From Knoxdaviesia capensis (Eukaryota; Ascomycota; Sordariomycetes; Microascales; Gondwanamycetaceae): a stretch of 64,000 bases of DNA. Shown piece after piece: positions 32,042 through 43,229 of this stretch. Within the stretch, counting starts at the first letter, position 1. Every line of letters starts with the position of its first letter. The translations under genes were made by a program, and so were the position numbers. The notes beneath the pieces are model-generated. The model was not told where the DNA came from. It saw only the letters and a list, made by a program, of their open reading frames with translations, and did not search any database. Where the stretch lies: positions 2,086,077-2,150,076 of the forward strand of contig LNGK01000008.1 in NCBI GenBank assembly GCA_001510575.1, written 5' to 3'.

Positions 32042-32732
32042 GTGATGTTATGATGGGGGACGGGAAGCGTACACGGGACACGATACACCGCACGTGTGTA
32101 TGAGTGGGTGGGTGGGTGCACAGAGCTTGGAACTGGTTGGGAGCTGGAATCTGGGTAGGATTTTGTGGGCGGTGACTGGTGACTACGGGTGGGTTAACGT
32201 AGGCAGACGAAGAGAGGCGGTGATAGCATACGAGGATGTATTTCCAGATAACTGCCCCTTTACTCAAAGGTTCATTTCACTACACGTACAGTACAGGTAT
32301 GAACACAGTCTTTTGCTATAACTCACCACCTGTAGGCTGTTAAAAATGATGCATGTACACACTACACTGTACTGTACGTACGAGGATGTCTGTACTCACT
32401 CCATCCACCACGACTGCTCTCAACTAAGCTTCGCATCATGCTGAGGTACCGTTTTCGAGACGGAGGAGCTGACGAAAATCGGTTGACGGTGGAAAATCGC
32501 CTGATAGGTGGGATATTTCAGGCTGGCTGGTCACTGGAGAGAAGCAGAGGCAGGCTGGAGGTAGTAGTTGAGGGCTTTGGCGGGGGTCAGAAGTGAAAAG
32601 AAGCGGGCGAGGAGGCAGTGGGAGAGCAGCAGGGATGGAGAGGGTTCAGGACAGACACGGACGGGGAGGGCGGAATTGTTCTGTAAGTACTGCACTCTTG
32701 GTAGGACGACGGAATAGGAAACGAGACGAAGG

Positions 32733-32756
32733 GTGTGTGTGTGTGTGTGTGTGTGT
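32733..32756. repeat. (GT)n microsatellite
   Basis: This is a perfect GT run of about 12 copies, followed about 60 bp later by a degenerate CA-rich stretch (32811-32835). Confidence 0.9.
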
Positions 32757-35700
32757 ACCCAGTATGCATATGCCTCCACCAAGAAAAGACCGTCGTTGGA
32801 CATGATAGGACACACGCACGCACACACACGCACACGAGATCCGTCGGTTTGCCTCTGTTACCCCGGTTTAAAGGCCAACGAACGAAAAGTTCCCACTTGC
32901 AACCCCATCCATACCCCATACCCCAGACGAGACTGGGGACTCGGAAATGAAGCCCATGTCACACGTCCGGGTGTTTTGTTGCTTAGTGGATAAGGCAGAA
33001 AGAAACAAATAGGTGGATATGGCAGTACGGACAGTACGGGGGAAGCGGAACGGAGTTTGGTGGTCTGTGGCTCGTGTTCAGGGGCGCTTATACGATCAGC
33101 ATATGCGCTTGTTAGGGCTTTGTGTGTATAAGTGCTGAAGAAGATGTTCTACCGAGAGATCACACAGCATATCACTTCTGTTCCAGAGTCTACATGAGCA
33201 ATAGTGAAGAGTATTTGTGTGTATGTGTACACTAGATCATTAGACGTGAGAACGTGGGAGTATCTGGCTGGATGAACTGCACCATCACAAACATGGTTTT
33301 GCGTGGGGTCTCACCGGCCGGATAAAAAGAGGGCTGGGAAAGACATTGGCCCTTTTTTTGCGGGGAAGACAGAGAGACGGAGACGGACAGAGGGAAATGA
33401 CAGTAACATAATGTGGGTGGCCATATGTAAGCATGATGCAAGGAAAAGCTGGCTGGAGGAATGGGGTCCCGAGAGGCTATATTGCGGTGGTCGGTCGGGG
33501 AGACTCTGGATGTGACGCTGCGAGGAGGGGATTATTACATACACTTACAGGACATGGTTCTACTCCATGTGCTATCCAAGGATTATGAGATGGGCGTTTT
33601 ATATCAGATAGTCCCACGAGCTTTATCCTCTAGGAGAGCCCACGACCGTATAGAGTATCGACAAGACTCGGTGCTTGACAGCTCTCCGCAGACACAACAC
33701 GCTGAGAAGATGGCAGAACAGTCTCCATGTCCATCCCATTCGTCCATCCATCTTATCAGCCTCCACCTATACCCCCTTTTTCCTTTTTGGGGGGAGGTTC
33801 TTTTTCTTTTTTTTCTTGGTTGGCTGGCTGGCTGCGAACCGAAAGAGGCCAAGGCTGGCTGCATCTCTCTCCAAGGCACGGGACGTAAGAGAGCCCGAGA
33901 CGGCTGAGAAAGAGACGAAAGGCAAGAGAATAAAGAGGGTTCATCAGCATGCGAGAATCCTTCTGCGCAGGGAACTGTCCACATGTTGCGGGCACAAGAT
34001 CGCCAGTCCCGGACTTTTCAGAGCTTGGCCCTCGCGCTGCCGGCCGTCGGGTGGGTTTTGGAGCGCAAGTGGCTGGCGGGCACTCTGGCTGTTTTATGTT
34101 CATAGACCAGGGAACAACATAACTGATAGAGAGACATAGAGAGAATCCCCCCGCAAGCCGGCGCCAAGTCGGTGATATATGTGTCACTATGCAACTTTCT
34201 GGCCACACACACACACACCCCTCACACGAAGAAACGCACTCACACCACACACGAGCACACATCCATGGCTATATGTGTGTGTGTTTCTGGTCATTCATCC
34301 TCAACGTTCTTGTTCTCATGCACTGTTTAAGTGCAGGGTTCAGGGATATCGCGGTCTGTCCTGTCGGGCAAAAGAACACAACAAACAGCGAGGACGCCGT
34401 TTGTCTATACCGGGGTTAGACCACCTTTCTGGCCCCATATTCCCCAGACTTTAGGCTTTTGTCACCGCAAAGCACGGGCCCTCGAGGATTAATGTGGGCT
34501 TCTGGGGTTGATGGTGAAGTGCTGTTATCTGAGAAGCGAGCTTCGGTTGGAAGACATACACAGATACAGCTGGGGAGTCGGACAGTCGAGAAGCAGGAAT
34601 AGGATCAAAGTCGCCGAGGAGGAGAGAGTCCGGGGAAACCCTGGATTATGTGTGGCGAAGACAAAACTCCTTTGGAGATAGGTCATATCCTCGCTGTGGC
34701 TTATATCTGCACGTGCAATGGGAGAAACCCTGGTGCGCGAACCACAACCAAACTCTGGACGTGAGAGGCACAGAGCCGGTGTCCCCTCATACACCGGACA
34801 TGTTTTTGTCGCTGTAGTCCCGGTCCGTCGTGCCTATTTATGGACGAAAATAAAAATAAAAAAGGGAAAAAAGAGGGAAAAAAGCGGGCGCTGGTCTTTT
34901 TCCCCGATGGCAAGTTCCGAGATTGAGGGCGTTTGCTGGTAGAGAACAAAACGACCGGACGTCCCGTGACTCCGGCCTCAGGTGTACGTCGCATCAGAGA
35001 GATCACCGGATTCCGGCACCAGAGTTCACTGCCCAAGCCGGGAGCAGGTCAACGCAGCTCTTGCTTCTATGTAAAAAACATCACATACCATAGCATGTCC
35101 AGTCGGCCATGTGTATAAAGGCATCAACTGGCTTATGACACAAGGCTTATAAGTGCCCGCTAAGGCGCGCGTGTCTTGCTTGTACAAGGTGATCGTCCTG
35201 ATCTATCGGTTACTCCGATCACTATGCCCGGCTTCCCTTGTATCTCTTTTTTTTTTCTCCTTGTTTCTCTTGTTCCCAACAAGGCCCTTTCTTCCTCTGG
35301 TGCGGGACCCTCCATATGTGCACATGGCATTCCCAGATGGCGCCTTTCCATTCCCAGACAAGACACAGCTCGCCAAGCGCGAGAGAACGAGAAGCAGCTG
35401 TGCGGAAAGGAGAGGCCAACCCGAATTTACAGAAAGAGGGGGAGGTTTCAGCGTGTGTATCTCTTCCACGGGTTCTCCAACTTTCGGGAGTCAAGGCTTA
35501 TGTTGGAGAAGGGCAAAAAACCAAAAAAGGAACCGAGAAAAAGATGGCCCCGAACGGCCATTTCCTCCAATTTGAGGCTCTGGGGAGGAGGAGAAAGGCA
35601 TTCTCAATCTGTTATTCGTGGAACTGGAATCTTCCGGGGATGATTCTGCGTTTTCTTGCTTTCTTCAAAGACGTTTGATGTGTGGCTTTTGTTTTTTTTG

Positions 35701-36193
35701 GGAGGAAACGTTGATGCTGGGGGGGGTTATCTTTTTGAAGCTTTCGTGGTTGTTGGTGATATCAAAACTGGCTTGGGGAATAGCAGGGAAATCCAGCAAA
35801 CAACCGAGTCGTGGATAATGGGCTTGAAATCCGCTGTATTTTTCTAGGGCTGCAGATTTAGGCACTCGCCACTAACGCGCCCCAGTTTTAGACGGCCGGT
35901 CAACCGGAGAATGCCCCGTCTTATACGCACGATATATGCGTGAAGCCAGCGACCAGATCTGAGTGCTGAATGTGGTCGGCGGTGTATACATCTCCATGCT
36001 CCGGAGTCTCCGCGTTAGCCCTGGTATCGCCGTCTACGGGAATATTGTGTTTCATAGACTCATCAGGCTATCATAAAGATCAAAAGCCATTATCACACAA
36101 TACTAGCTAGGCCTCGTCAACTCGGGTCTCCCTATATGTAGCATTGGTTTGCAGCCAGCCACATCTACCAGACAGGATGTAACCCTCCTCACC

Positions 36194-36248
36194 CACTCAC
36201 TCACTCACTCACTCACTCACTCACTCACTCACTCACTCACTCACTCAC
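36194..36248. repeat. (CACT)n tetranucleotide array
   Basis: About 13.5 uninterrupted copies of CACT lie roughly 2.05 kb upstream of the transporter start codon. It is the longest perfect tetranucleotide array in the window. Confidence 0.92.
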
Positions 36249-37369
36249 ACACCGACCTTCACATTTGTCACAGACCACCACTGCAACCTTGCCATCACTA
36301 ACTACCACTGCCAGTCCGGCGCCCGCACGCAAAAACAGCATTTCGTCTCGGTAAAAAAATAAGTAAAATAACAATAACAATAAAAGTCAAAAAGCACCTC
36401 GGGCATGTTCACCTAACGAAGCGCGGAAACTCCGAGCTTGCTCTGCACGACTCATCCCACAGCGAAGGCGTGCGAACCACACACCTAGGACTGTATTTGC
36501 ATATCAAGCAAAAAGGAAGCGTGCTATCTCCGGTGGTATTGCAGACCGGCGAGACTCTCTCTCTCTCGCATCCTCTCCGTCCTGTACAGGGTTAGGTCCG
36601 TTAGGGTTACATCCACAGCTTCCGGCGCGCCATGGGGATCTCGGCCGACCATGCCGCCGAACGTCCGCTCTGCTGTTATTCTTTTCTCTCGTTCCTTTAC
36701 TTTCTTTTTTCCTTCTCTGTTCGATTCATCCTCGGTGATCCTGTAGGGCGGGAAGCTTCTGGAGGTTATCGTGAGCCACTCAAACAAAAAGCACACGCAA
36801 ACTCGAGCCCGTATCGACCCGGTCGGTCTAGGAACCGCCGCAGGGTCTCTGTCCGTGGAAGTTCACATGCACGTTGGCTATCCAGGGAAGCGTTGCCCGT
36901 TAAGCTTAAACCACACCTTCGATCTAGCTCTGTGAAGTAAAATAAAATAAAATAAAAATTACAGGCAGGGCCGTGAGCTTGTCCCTGTCTGGTTGCATTC
37001 GTTCTCCCACGGCCAGCCCCAAATCCCCAAGTCCACGCCAAGTGCTCTTTTTTTTCTCCTACGTACAGTTGTATATGATCGGCGAAATCTTATTATTCCT
37101 TATTTGCTCTTTGGAGTTCTTTCTTTTTTTCCGTCAATCGAGGCCGTGGGAAAGCTGGGATGGTTGCTGGAGATGTGTGGTGAAGCTGTACAAGTGTTTT
37201 ATTATTGCTCCCCAAGAGTTTATACCAGTATCTCGATACCACACTGGTCCACCAAACCCTCTCTTTTGGTGTCTCTCTCATCTGCCTCTCTAATCACTGT
37301 ATGTGGGCTGTACTGTATCCAAAGTATGTACGGTATGTAAATTGAGTACTATCCTCCCCGAACCCAGTG

Positions 37370-38200
37370 CTATCTACACCCCCCTCACCCACACCCTCGT
37401 TTCCCCTCTCGCTGTCGCTCTCTATCTCTCTCTCTCTCTCTTTATGTACAGTACTACCAGGCTGTTTTCCCCGGGCCATCATCGCTCTCTATTCCTATAC
37501 CTCGCTAGAGCTGTCACTTGCTTACTCCTAAACACTCACTGGCCTGTGTCCTTTGTTCCCTACTGGCCAGACTCCCACCAGGCTCACCCACTTACACGCC
37601 ATCTTCAGCCTCTCCTCTTGTTCTCTCTCTATCTCTATCTCTCTCTCCAATACTTCCCAAGTTCTCCTTCCAGAACAATCTCGGTTGGTGGAGTCTCTTC
37701 AATCCGATTGTCACCACTCCCACTCTCTCCTCTCTCTCTTTCTTGCCGTCCCCGTTTGCTGTTCTCTGTCTCCGGAAGAACTGCCTCAACACCCTCCAGC
37801 CGTTGGCCCTTGCACGCACCCCCTCGGGTGTCCTCTCCTCTCTCTCCCACTGGTACATTTTCCGTCCCTGCTTCTATATCCCAGAATTCCTGTTGTGTGG
37901 TCTTCATATATTGCTGCATGTGGATATATTAACTACCATCCACTTCCCACATTTCTATATCTCGTCTCGCTTGCCTCTCCCTCTCTTCTCTTCTTCCTCT
38001 CTCTCTCTTCCAAACAGATCAAATCAGGAATCAAGCCGGAATCTGCTTCAGCTCTGGCTATCTAGTTACGCTTTAGATTCCTGCCTTGTTCCTCCCTCCG
38101 CAATTACCCTGTAGGCTCTTTTTCTGTTTCTCGGCTCTCTCGGCTGTGAAGCTTCTTCTTCCTCTTCCTTTCTCTCCTTCTTATATATCGAGAGAGCTTC
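37370..38200 (+). promoter_or_regulatory. Pyrimidine-rich leader/core promoter of the transporter gene
   Basis: The + strand is dominated by CT for roughly 800 bp, including pure CT runs near 37421-37441, and ends about 100 bp before the start codon. CT-rich tracts typically mark the core promoter and transcription start of highly expressed filamentous-fungal genes. Where transcription begins cannot be seen. Confidence 0.5.
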
Positions 38201-38304
38201 TGCTTGGAACGCACTTCGCTTCTGTGCTCCTGCCTCTGTGCATTCTTTGACTCTCATCTGCATCTTCCCGACGTTGACCGTGAAGTCGTCGCACATCCGC
38301 AGCC

Positions 38305-40494
38305 ATGGCTATCGTCAACGTGCTACAGAAGGTCATCCACAATGATGCGATGAAGACCGAGTAAGCTGCCAAGTATCTCGAGTCTGAATTGTGATCCAGC
38401 TAATACTGACCCCATTGTGTGGACAGTCCCGTCGAGGTTTACGGCTGGCGTGTGTTTGTGCTCGTGTGTGCATGTAAGTTTGATGCTATACTTTCGATTC
38501 TTCCTGACAGATCGTTTTACTAACTGGGCTCCTTTCTTCTGGACAGCCTGGTATGTCAAGCAGAGAGCAACCTGTGCTCCATATACACAGCAGAATGCCA
38601 TCAGCATGAACTAACCATGAACCCTCTGCAGCTTCGGTGGTATGCTTTTCGGTTGGGAGTAAGTCGTTTCCCTTTCCATCTACCTCCTCCGTCCCCGTAT
38701 GTCCGTATTCTAACCAATGCCGCAGTATCGGTGCTATCGGCGGAGTCCTGGCCATCCGGGACACCCAGGCCAAGTTCGGCTACGCCGACAGCTCGCAAGC
38801 CCACAAGGACGCCCAGGACCAGAACATCGTGTCAACCCTGCAGGCCGGCTGCTTCTTGGCGTGTCTCATTACCCCGTGGATCGCCGACCGATTCGGCCGC
38901 CGCTGGTCGCTGATCGGCACCGGCGTCATCACCACTTTCGGCGTCATCCTGCAAGCCGGATCGGCTATCCACGGCAGCCTGCCCATGATGTTCATCGGCC
39001 GCTTCGTGTCGGGTCTCGGTGTCGGTGCCGCCTCCATGCTCACCCCGCTGTACGTGTCCGAGTGCGCGCCCCGTGCTATCCGCGGCGGCTTGACCTCGTT
39101 CTACCAGCTGTTCATCGTCACCGGAACCATGATTGCCTTCTGGATCAACTACGGCGCCAAGATCCATCTGTCGGGTGCGGCCCTGTACGCGCTGCCGCTG
39201 GCTCTGCAGGCTGTCCCGGCGGTGCTTCTGTCGGTCGGCATGTTCTTCGTGCCGGAAAGGTGAGATATGCCAACAACACTCTCACCCACCATGGCCTCGA
39301 CGGAGGCGTATTTGCTAACTTTGTCCAATGCAGCCCCCGGTGGTGTGCCAAGCAGGACGACTGGGAGCGTTGCACGAAGATTCTCTCGCATCTCCGCGGG
39401 TAAGTTGTGCCCCCCTCTCCCCCATTCTTTCCAGGTCACATACCTAACCACACTTCTCGCGTCTCGCAGCCTCCCCGCCGACCACTCGTACGTGCAGACC
39501 GAGATCCGCGAGATGGCCGACCAGCTCGAGAGCGAGCGCAGCCTCGTCGGCAACGCCACCACCAAGGCGCTGCTGCGCGAGATGTGGCTGATCCCGGGCA
39601 ACCGCAAGCGCGCGCTGATCTCGGTGTTCCTGATGGTGTGCCAGCAGATGACCGGCGTCAACGCCATCAACTACTACGCCCCGCAGATCTTCGGCAACCT
39701 CGGCATGGACACCACCACCACCTCGCTGTTCGCGACCGGTGTGTACGGCGTCGTCAAGGTCGTCGCCAACGCCGGGTTCCTCATCTTCGCGGCCGACTCG
39801 CTCGGCCGTCGTTGGTCGCTGCTGTGGACTTCCGCGGCGCAGGGCATCGTCATGTTCATCGTCGGTGTCTACGGCCGTGTGCAGCCCCCCGTCAAGGGCG
39901 AGGATGTAAGTGTCCTCCCTTTCAATGTTTCTCTCACGTTCATCGAGTTTGGAACGGTGGAACTAACCCTCTCTGCCGCAGATCACCGCCTTTGGATACG
40001 TCGCTATCGCCTGCATCTACCTCTGGGTCGTGTTCTTCCAGTTCGGCTGGGGCCCGTGCTGCTGGATTCTCGTGTCCGAGATCCCGTCCGCCCGTCTCCG
40101 CGCCCTCAACGTCGCCCTGGCCGCCGCCACCCAGTGGCTGTTCAACTTCATCATTGCGCGAACTGTGCTTGAGATGAAGCGGACCATGGGAACAGCCGGA
40201 TACGTAAGTCGCTTTGACCTCATTCTCATCTAAGAGTCTCGTTTGTGTCGTCATAGATCTGCCACTAACATGCACACGCACATCCAGGGAATGTTCTTCT
40301 TGTTCGGTTCTTTCGGCTTCTTGATGGGCATCTTCGTGTGGTTCTTCATTCCCGAGACCAAGGGTCTCTCCCTCGAGCGCATGGACGAGCTGTTCGGCGT
40401 CACCCAGCTCTCCACCAAGACCGACGAGGGCGAGCTTGGCCGCCCCGTGTCGCCCAAGAACGGTATCCACGAGGAGTACCTCGAGAAGAAGTAA
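38305..40494 (+). CDS. rco-3: MFS hexose transporter / glucose sensor, RCO-3-like (9 exons, one of 4 nt)
   Basis: This is a 12-helix sugar transporter of the plasma membrane. The family includes Neurospora RCO-3, which acts in glucose sensing and transport. Exons are 38305-38360, 38427-38473, 38547-38550, 38632-38658, 38726-39259, 39334-39399, 39470-39905, 39982-40203 and 40288-40494, giving 532 aa. The N-terminus MAIVNVLQKVIHNDAMKTDPVEVYG and GGMLFGWDIGAIGG match that subfamily. MFS signatures are RFGRRWS, PESPRWCAKQ (made by a splice), QQMTGVNAINYYAP and PETKGLSLERMDELFG. The reading frame between exons 2 and 4 needs one extra base modulo three; the 4-nt exon CCTG restores it and gives CASCFGG, with branch CTAAC and acceptor ACAG just before. 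A 40-nt variant (38511-38550) also keeps frame. Exons 1-4 are therefore less certain than the rest. Confidence 0.9.
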
Positions 40495-40863
40495 AGAGCG
40501 AGAGCATGCTCTTCTTGCTTGTTTGTGGGTTGGTAGGTGTATCTCTCGATGCTTACTGCCCCTGGTGTATGTGCTTTATCTGTTCATGAGTGCGCTGGTC
40601 AAGATACCATGCTGGGAGAGGGTGTGTGCGGGGGATAGTCTGGTTTGATTTGACATGATGATTCTCTTTCGTCTGTGTATTTGTCGTAAGGTTTATTTAA
40701 AAATTGAAAAGGCACCATATTTTCCATTGGACCCTATACAGCCGGAACCCCTAAAGTGAAGATTAATAGTAAATGGCGTATTCAAAGTAGTCCTAAACGT
40801 ATGCGCTATATCCAACCCCCAGACCGTAAACTCCAGTTGTCTCTCCGATATACCGAGTCTCAC
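40495..40863. other. Spacer between convergent transporter and SDR-like genes
   Basis: This is 369 bp of AT-rich 3' flank shared by two converging genes. A tttatttaaaaattgaaaa stretch near 40692 is plausible polyadenylation context. Nothing else is seen. Confidence 0.5.
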
Positions 40864-42232
40864 TCACACGGTAGACGATGCGTTTCCTGGAGAGGCGGAA
40901 GGCGCTGCGACCCCCGCCCCCGTCGCCGATGCAGCCGTGGTTGAAGCCGGTGTCGCCGCATGCCGTCCATCCCGCGCCTCAGCCGTCAGCTCGGAATCAG
41001 AGATATCAGCCGACAAGCTCGACTCAACGAAATCCTCCAGCTCCTCGGTAACCGTCTTGAGTTTCTCCTTGACGGCCACCGCGCCCTCAAACCCGACAAT
41101 ATGGCGCGCCGGCGGGTTCTCGTGGCCGCCGATCGCCGTCAGCGCGTGCACGGTCTCGGTGACCAGCTGGTCGACCGACGCGGGCGGCAGCCGCGGGTAG
41201 CGCGAGACCATCTTGTCCGGTTCGTCGTACTGGGCGGCGACGTCGATCTGCGTGTCGGGGTTCATGTTGAGCACGTTGGTCAGCATGTCGCGGATACTCG
41301 GCGCCGGGTTGAAGTCGGAGTCGTAGTACGGCAGCCGCGGCGCGAACACAATGTGGTTCGTCAGCGTCTGGATCTCCTTGTTCGGCTGCACGATCGTCAC
41401 CTTGATGTTGAACGGCGCCACCTCGTACGCCAGCGAGTCGCAGTAGCCCTCCAGCGCCCACGTCGCCGCCGTGTAGATCGGCATCCCGGGCGTGCCGATG
41501 TGGCCGCCGATGCTCGTCAAGATCATGATGTGGCCGTTGTGCTGCGTGCGGAGCAGCGGCAGCGCCGCTTTGATGAAGTTGACCTGCGAGAAGTAGATGC
41601 ACTCGAACTGGTCGCGCACGAGGTTCTGAGTGACGGCGTTTGTCGACAGTTCCTCGACCGTTCCAACCACAGCTAGAAGCACAGATTCCAGCCGTCAGTC
41701 CTGCCGGTCCACTCACTCAGCAGATAGTAAAGGTTCCACGGGAGTCCTCACGTACCCTCGGATTTGCAGCACAGCAAGATGTCAATCTTCTTGAACACAT
41801 GCAGCGCCTCCGCCACCGCCGCCATGCACTGGCCCATCACGCGGCCATCGCACCGGATCCCGCGAATGCGGTCCTTCCAGCCCTCGCGGTCCTTGCGCGC
41901 ACTCTTGCACTCGTTGATCAGCTCGCGGAACTCGGCACTGCGCTCGTCGTTTTCCACCTCGTGCGGCGAGAGACACGCCACCACGTAGTCGCCGTGCGCC
42001 AGCAGCAGCCGTATCAGGCGGATCTGGAGCGGCGAGAGCGCCGACGTCAGAAGCCATGTGCGCGGGGAGTTGTGGGTTGCTGTTTTGCGGGGGGGGGGTC
42101 AACTTGGTTAGATCTTGGTCCGCGAGGTGGCGTCGTTCAGGTGGGTGGGAGCTCACGGAAGGACGGCGCCGGGATCGCCGTGTGTCTGGCCGGAGTGGGC
42201 TCCGGGGCCTTTCGATCGGGTTTTTCCGACAT
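40864..42232 (-). CDS. SDR-fold protein that has lost catalytic residues (3 exons)
   Basis: Exons 42232-42157, 42079-41756 and 41672-40864 join to 402 aa. The Rossmann core of a short-chain dehydrogenase is recognisable: WLLTSALSPLQIRLIRLLLAHGDYVVACLS as beta1-alphaA-beta2, KIDILLCCKS as beta4, GHIMILTSIGGHIGTPG with the serine (S187), and YTAATWALEGYCDSLAYE as the active-site helix. However the glycine-rich TGxxxGxG is replaced by TSALSPL (37-43), NNAG by CCKS, and the catalytic lysine of YxxxK by threonine (Y200...T204). A normal dehydrogenase activity is therefore unlikely; a regulatory or binding role is inferred. The C-terminal ~60 residues are an acidic then Ala/Ser/Thr-rich disordered tail. 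The exon 1 start (MSEKPDRKAPEP) is placed by a good donor, GTGAGC. Confidence 0.85.
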
Positions 42233-43229
42233 CGCGGCTGTTGTAAGTGTCAGAAGAACAAGGAGAAACAGCCCAGTTCGGTGATATTCTTCGTCGTTTG
42301 TCTGCGCTTGACTTCGAGCAGATCTTCGTCACGTCTCTACAGTAGACGTCGCGTGAATAGATATTGCGGGGATCTTTAAGGGTTAGGGCTCGCGTTCGTC
42401 AAGGAGCTTTGCCGGGAGTTGTAAGTGAAGCTGTAGAACTGTGCAACTCGGGAGACTTTTCCAGTTTGCACAGACGTGTATCGTTTCCGTGCTCGCCGTT
42501 GCTGAAACATTGAAACGCAATTCAAAACCAGTCGACTTTCTTCTCTTCGCTGATTATCCGAAACGTCAAAGAATGAGTTCGGCATATGTCTCGGACCCTA
42601 AGCCGAGCGGAAATGTGCTCGCACTGTATTCATCACGGAGACCTGGCGGTACTCGCCCAGTGTCGATGCTCGTCTCCACACAGTACGCCAGCGCCACACA
42701 TACGCCACACTTATCTACCGTCCTGCATGTGGCGCATTTTCTCCTTCTCACAATCCAGCATCCCCAAATTCGAAGCCTACGCAAAGCTGCAGCAATTCTG
42801 TCATCTTGAGATACCCTTCTCCATCATACATTTTCCAGCGGGCTTTTGTTGAACGGCGTTTCGATTCTGATTTTGCTGCTTCTCTTGTTATACGCTTCGG
42901 GTTTCTGCATCTAACGAATCTGCATCTTTTTCTTTGTGTCTTGTTTTCATTCCTCGTTTGCTTGTTCCCCAGCTATTTCGCAATATCACAGCGTCCGACC
43001 TCCCACTTCTCGCTCCTTGTGAAACTGACTTCCAAAGCCGGCATCACGCGCCCGTTCACACGCTCGTTCAGCCTCCGTGATCGCTCATCTCCAGTGTCTA
43101 CATCCCTCAAGCTCGGATCGGACATTCAATTGGCCCTCGTTGCCTCTCCCTCTTCCGCTTCCTCTCCGGTCTCGCAAGCAATGTTCATATAGCGGACAAG
43201 AGAGTCGTCCCCTAATATCAAATGCTAGC
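42233..43229. promoter_or_regulatory. Divergent promoter region between SDR-like gene and trs120/hypA
   Basis: About 1 kb separates two outward start codons. A telomere-like motif (agggttaggg) is at 42379-42388. T/C-rich leader-like sequence runs 42850-43190. No coding frame is supported. Confidence 0.5.

Larger units (their letters stand above)
32042..38304. other. 6.3 kb gene-free stretch upstream of the RCO-3-like transporter
   Basis: This is the longest gap in the window. No open frame has coding bias or a domain. It holds GT/CA microsatellites (32733-32756 and 34204-34218), a (CACT)n array (36194-36248), telomere-like motifs (36588-36608), and a strongly pyrimidine-rich segment (37370-38200) that probably forms the long transcribed leader or core promoter of the transporter. 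TATA-like and GC-rich islands are scattered. Long upstream regions are common for regulated fungal genes; an unannotated non-coding RNA is also possible. Confidence 0.5.

Noticed and set aside
37303..38114. Two overlapping ~200-codon frames upstream of the transporter
   Set aside because: They are Leu/Ser/Pro-rich translations of a pyrimidine tract; no homology or codon bias.
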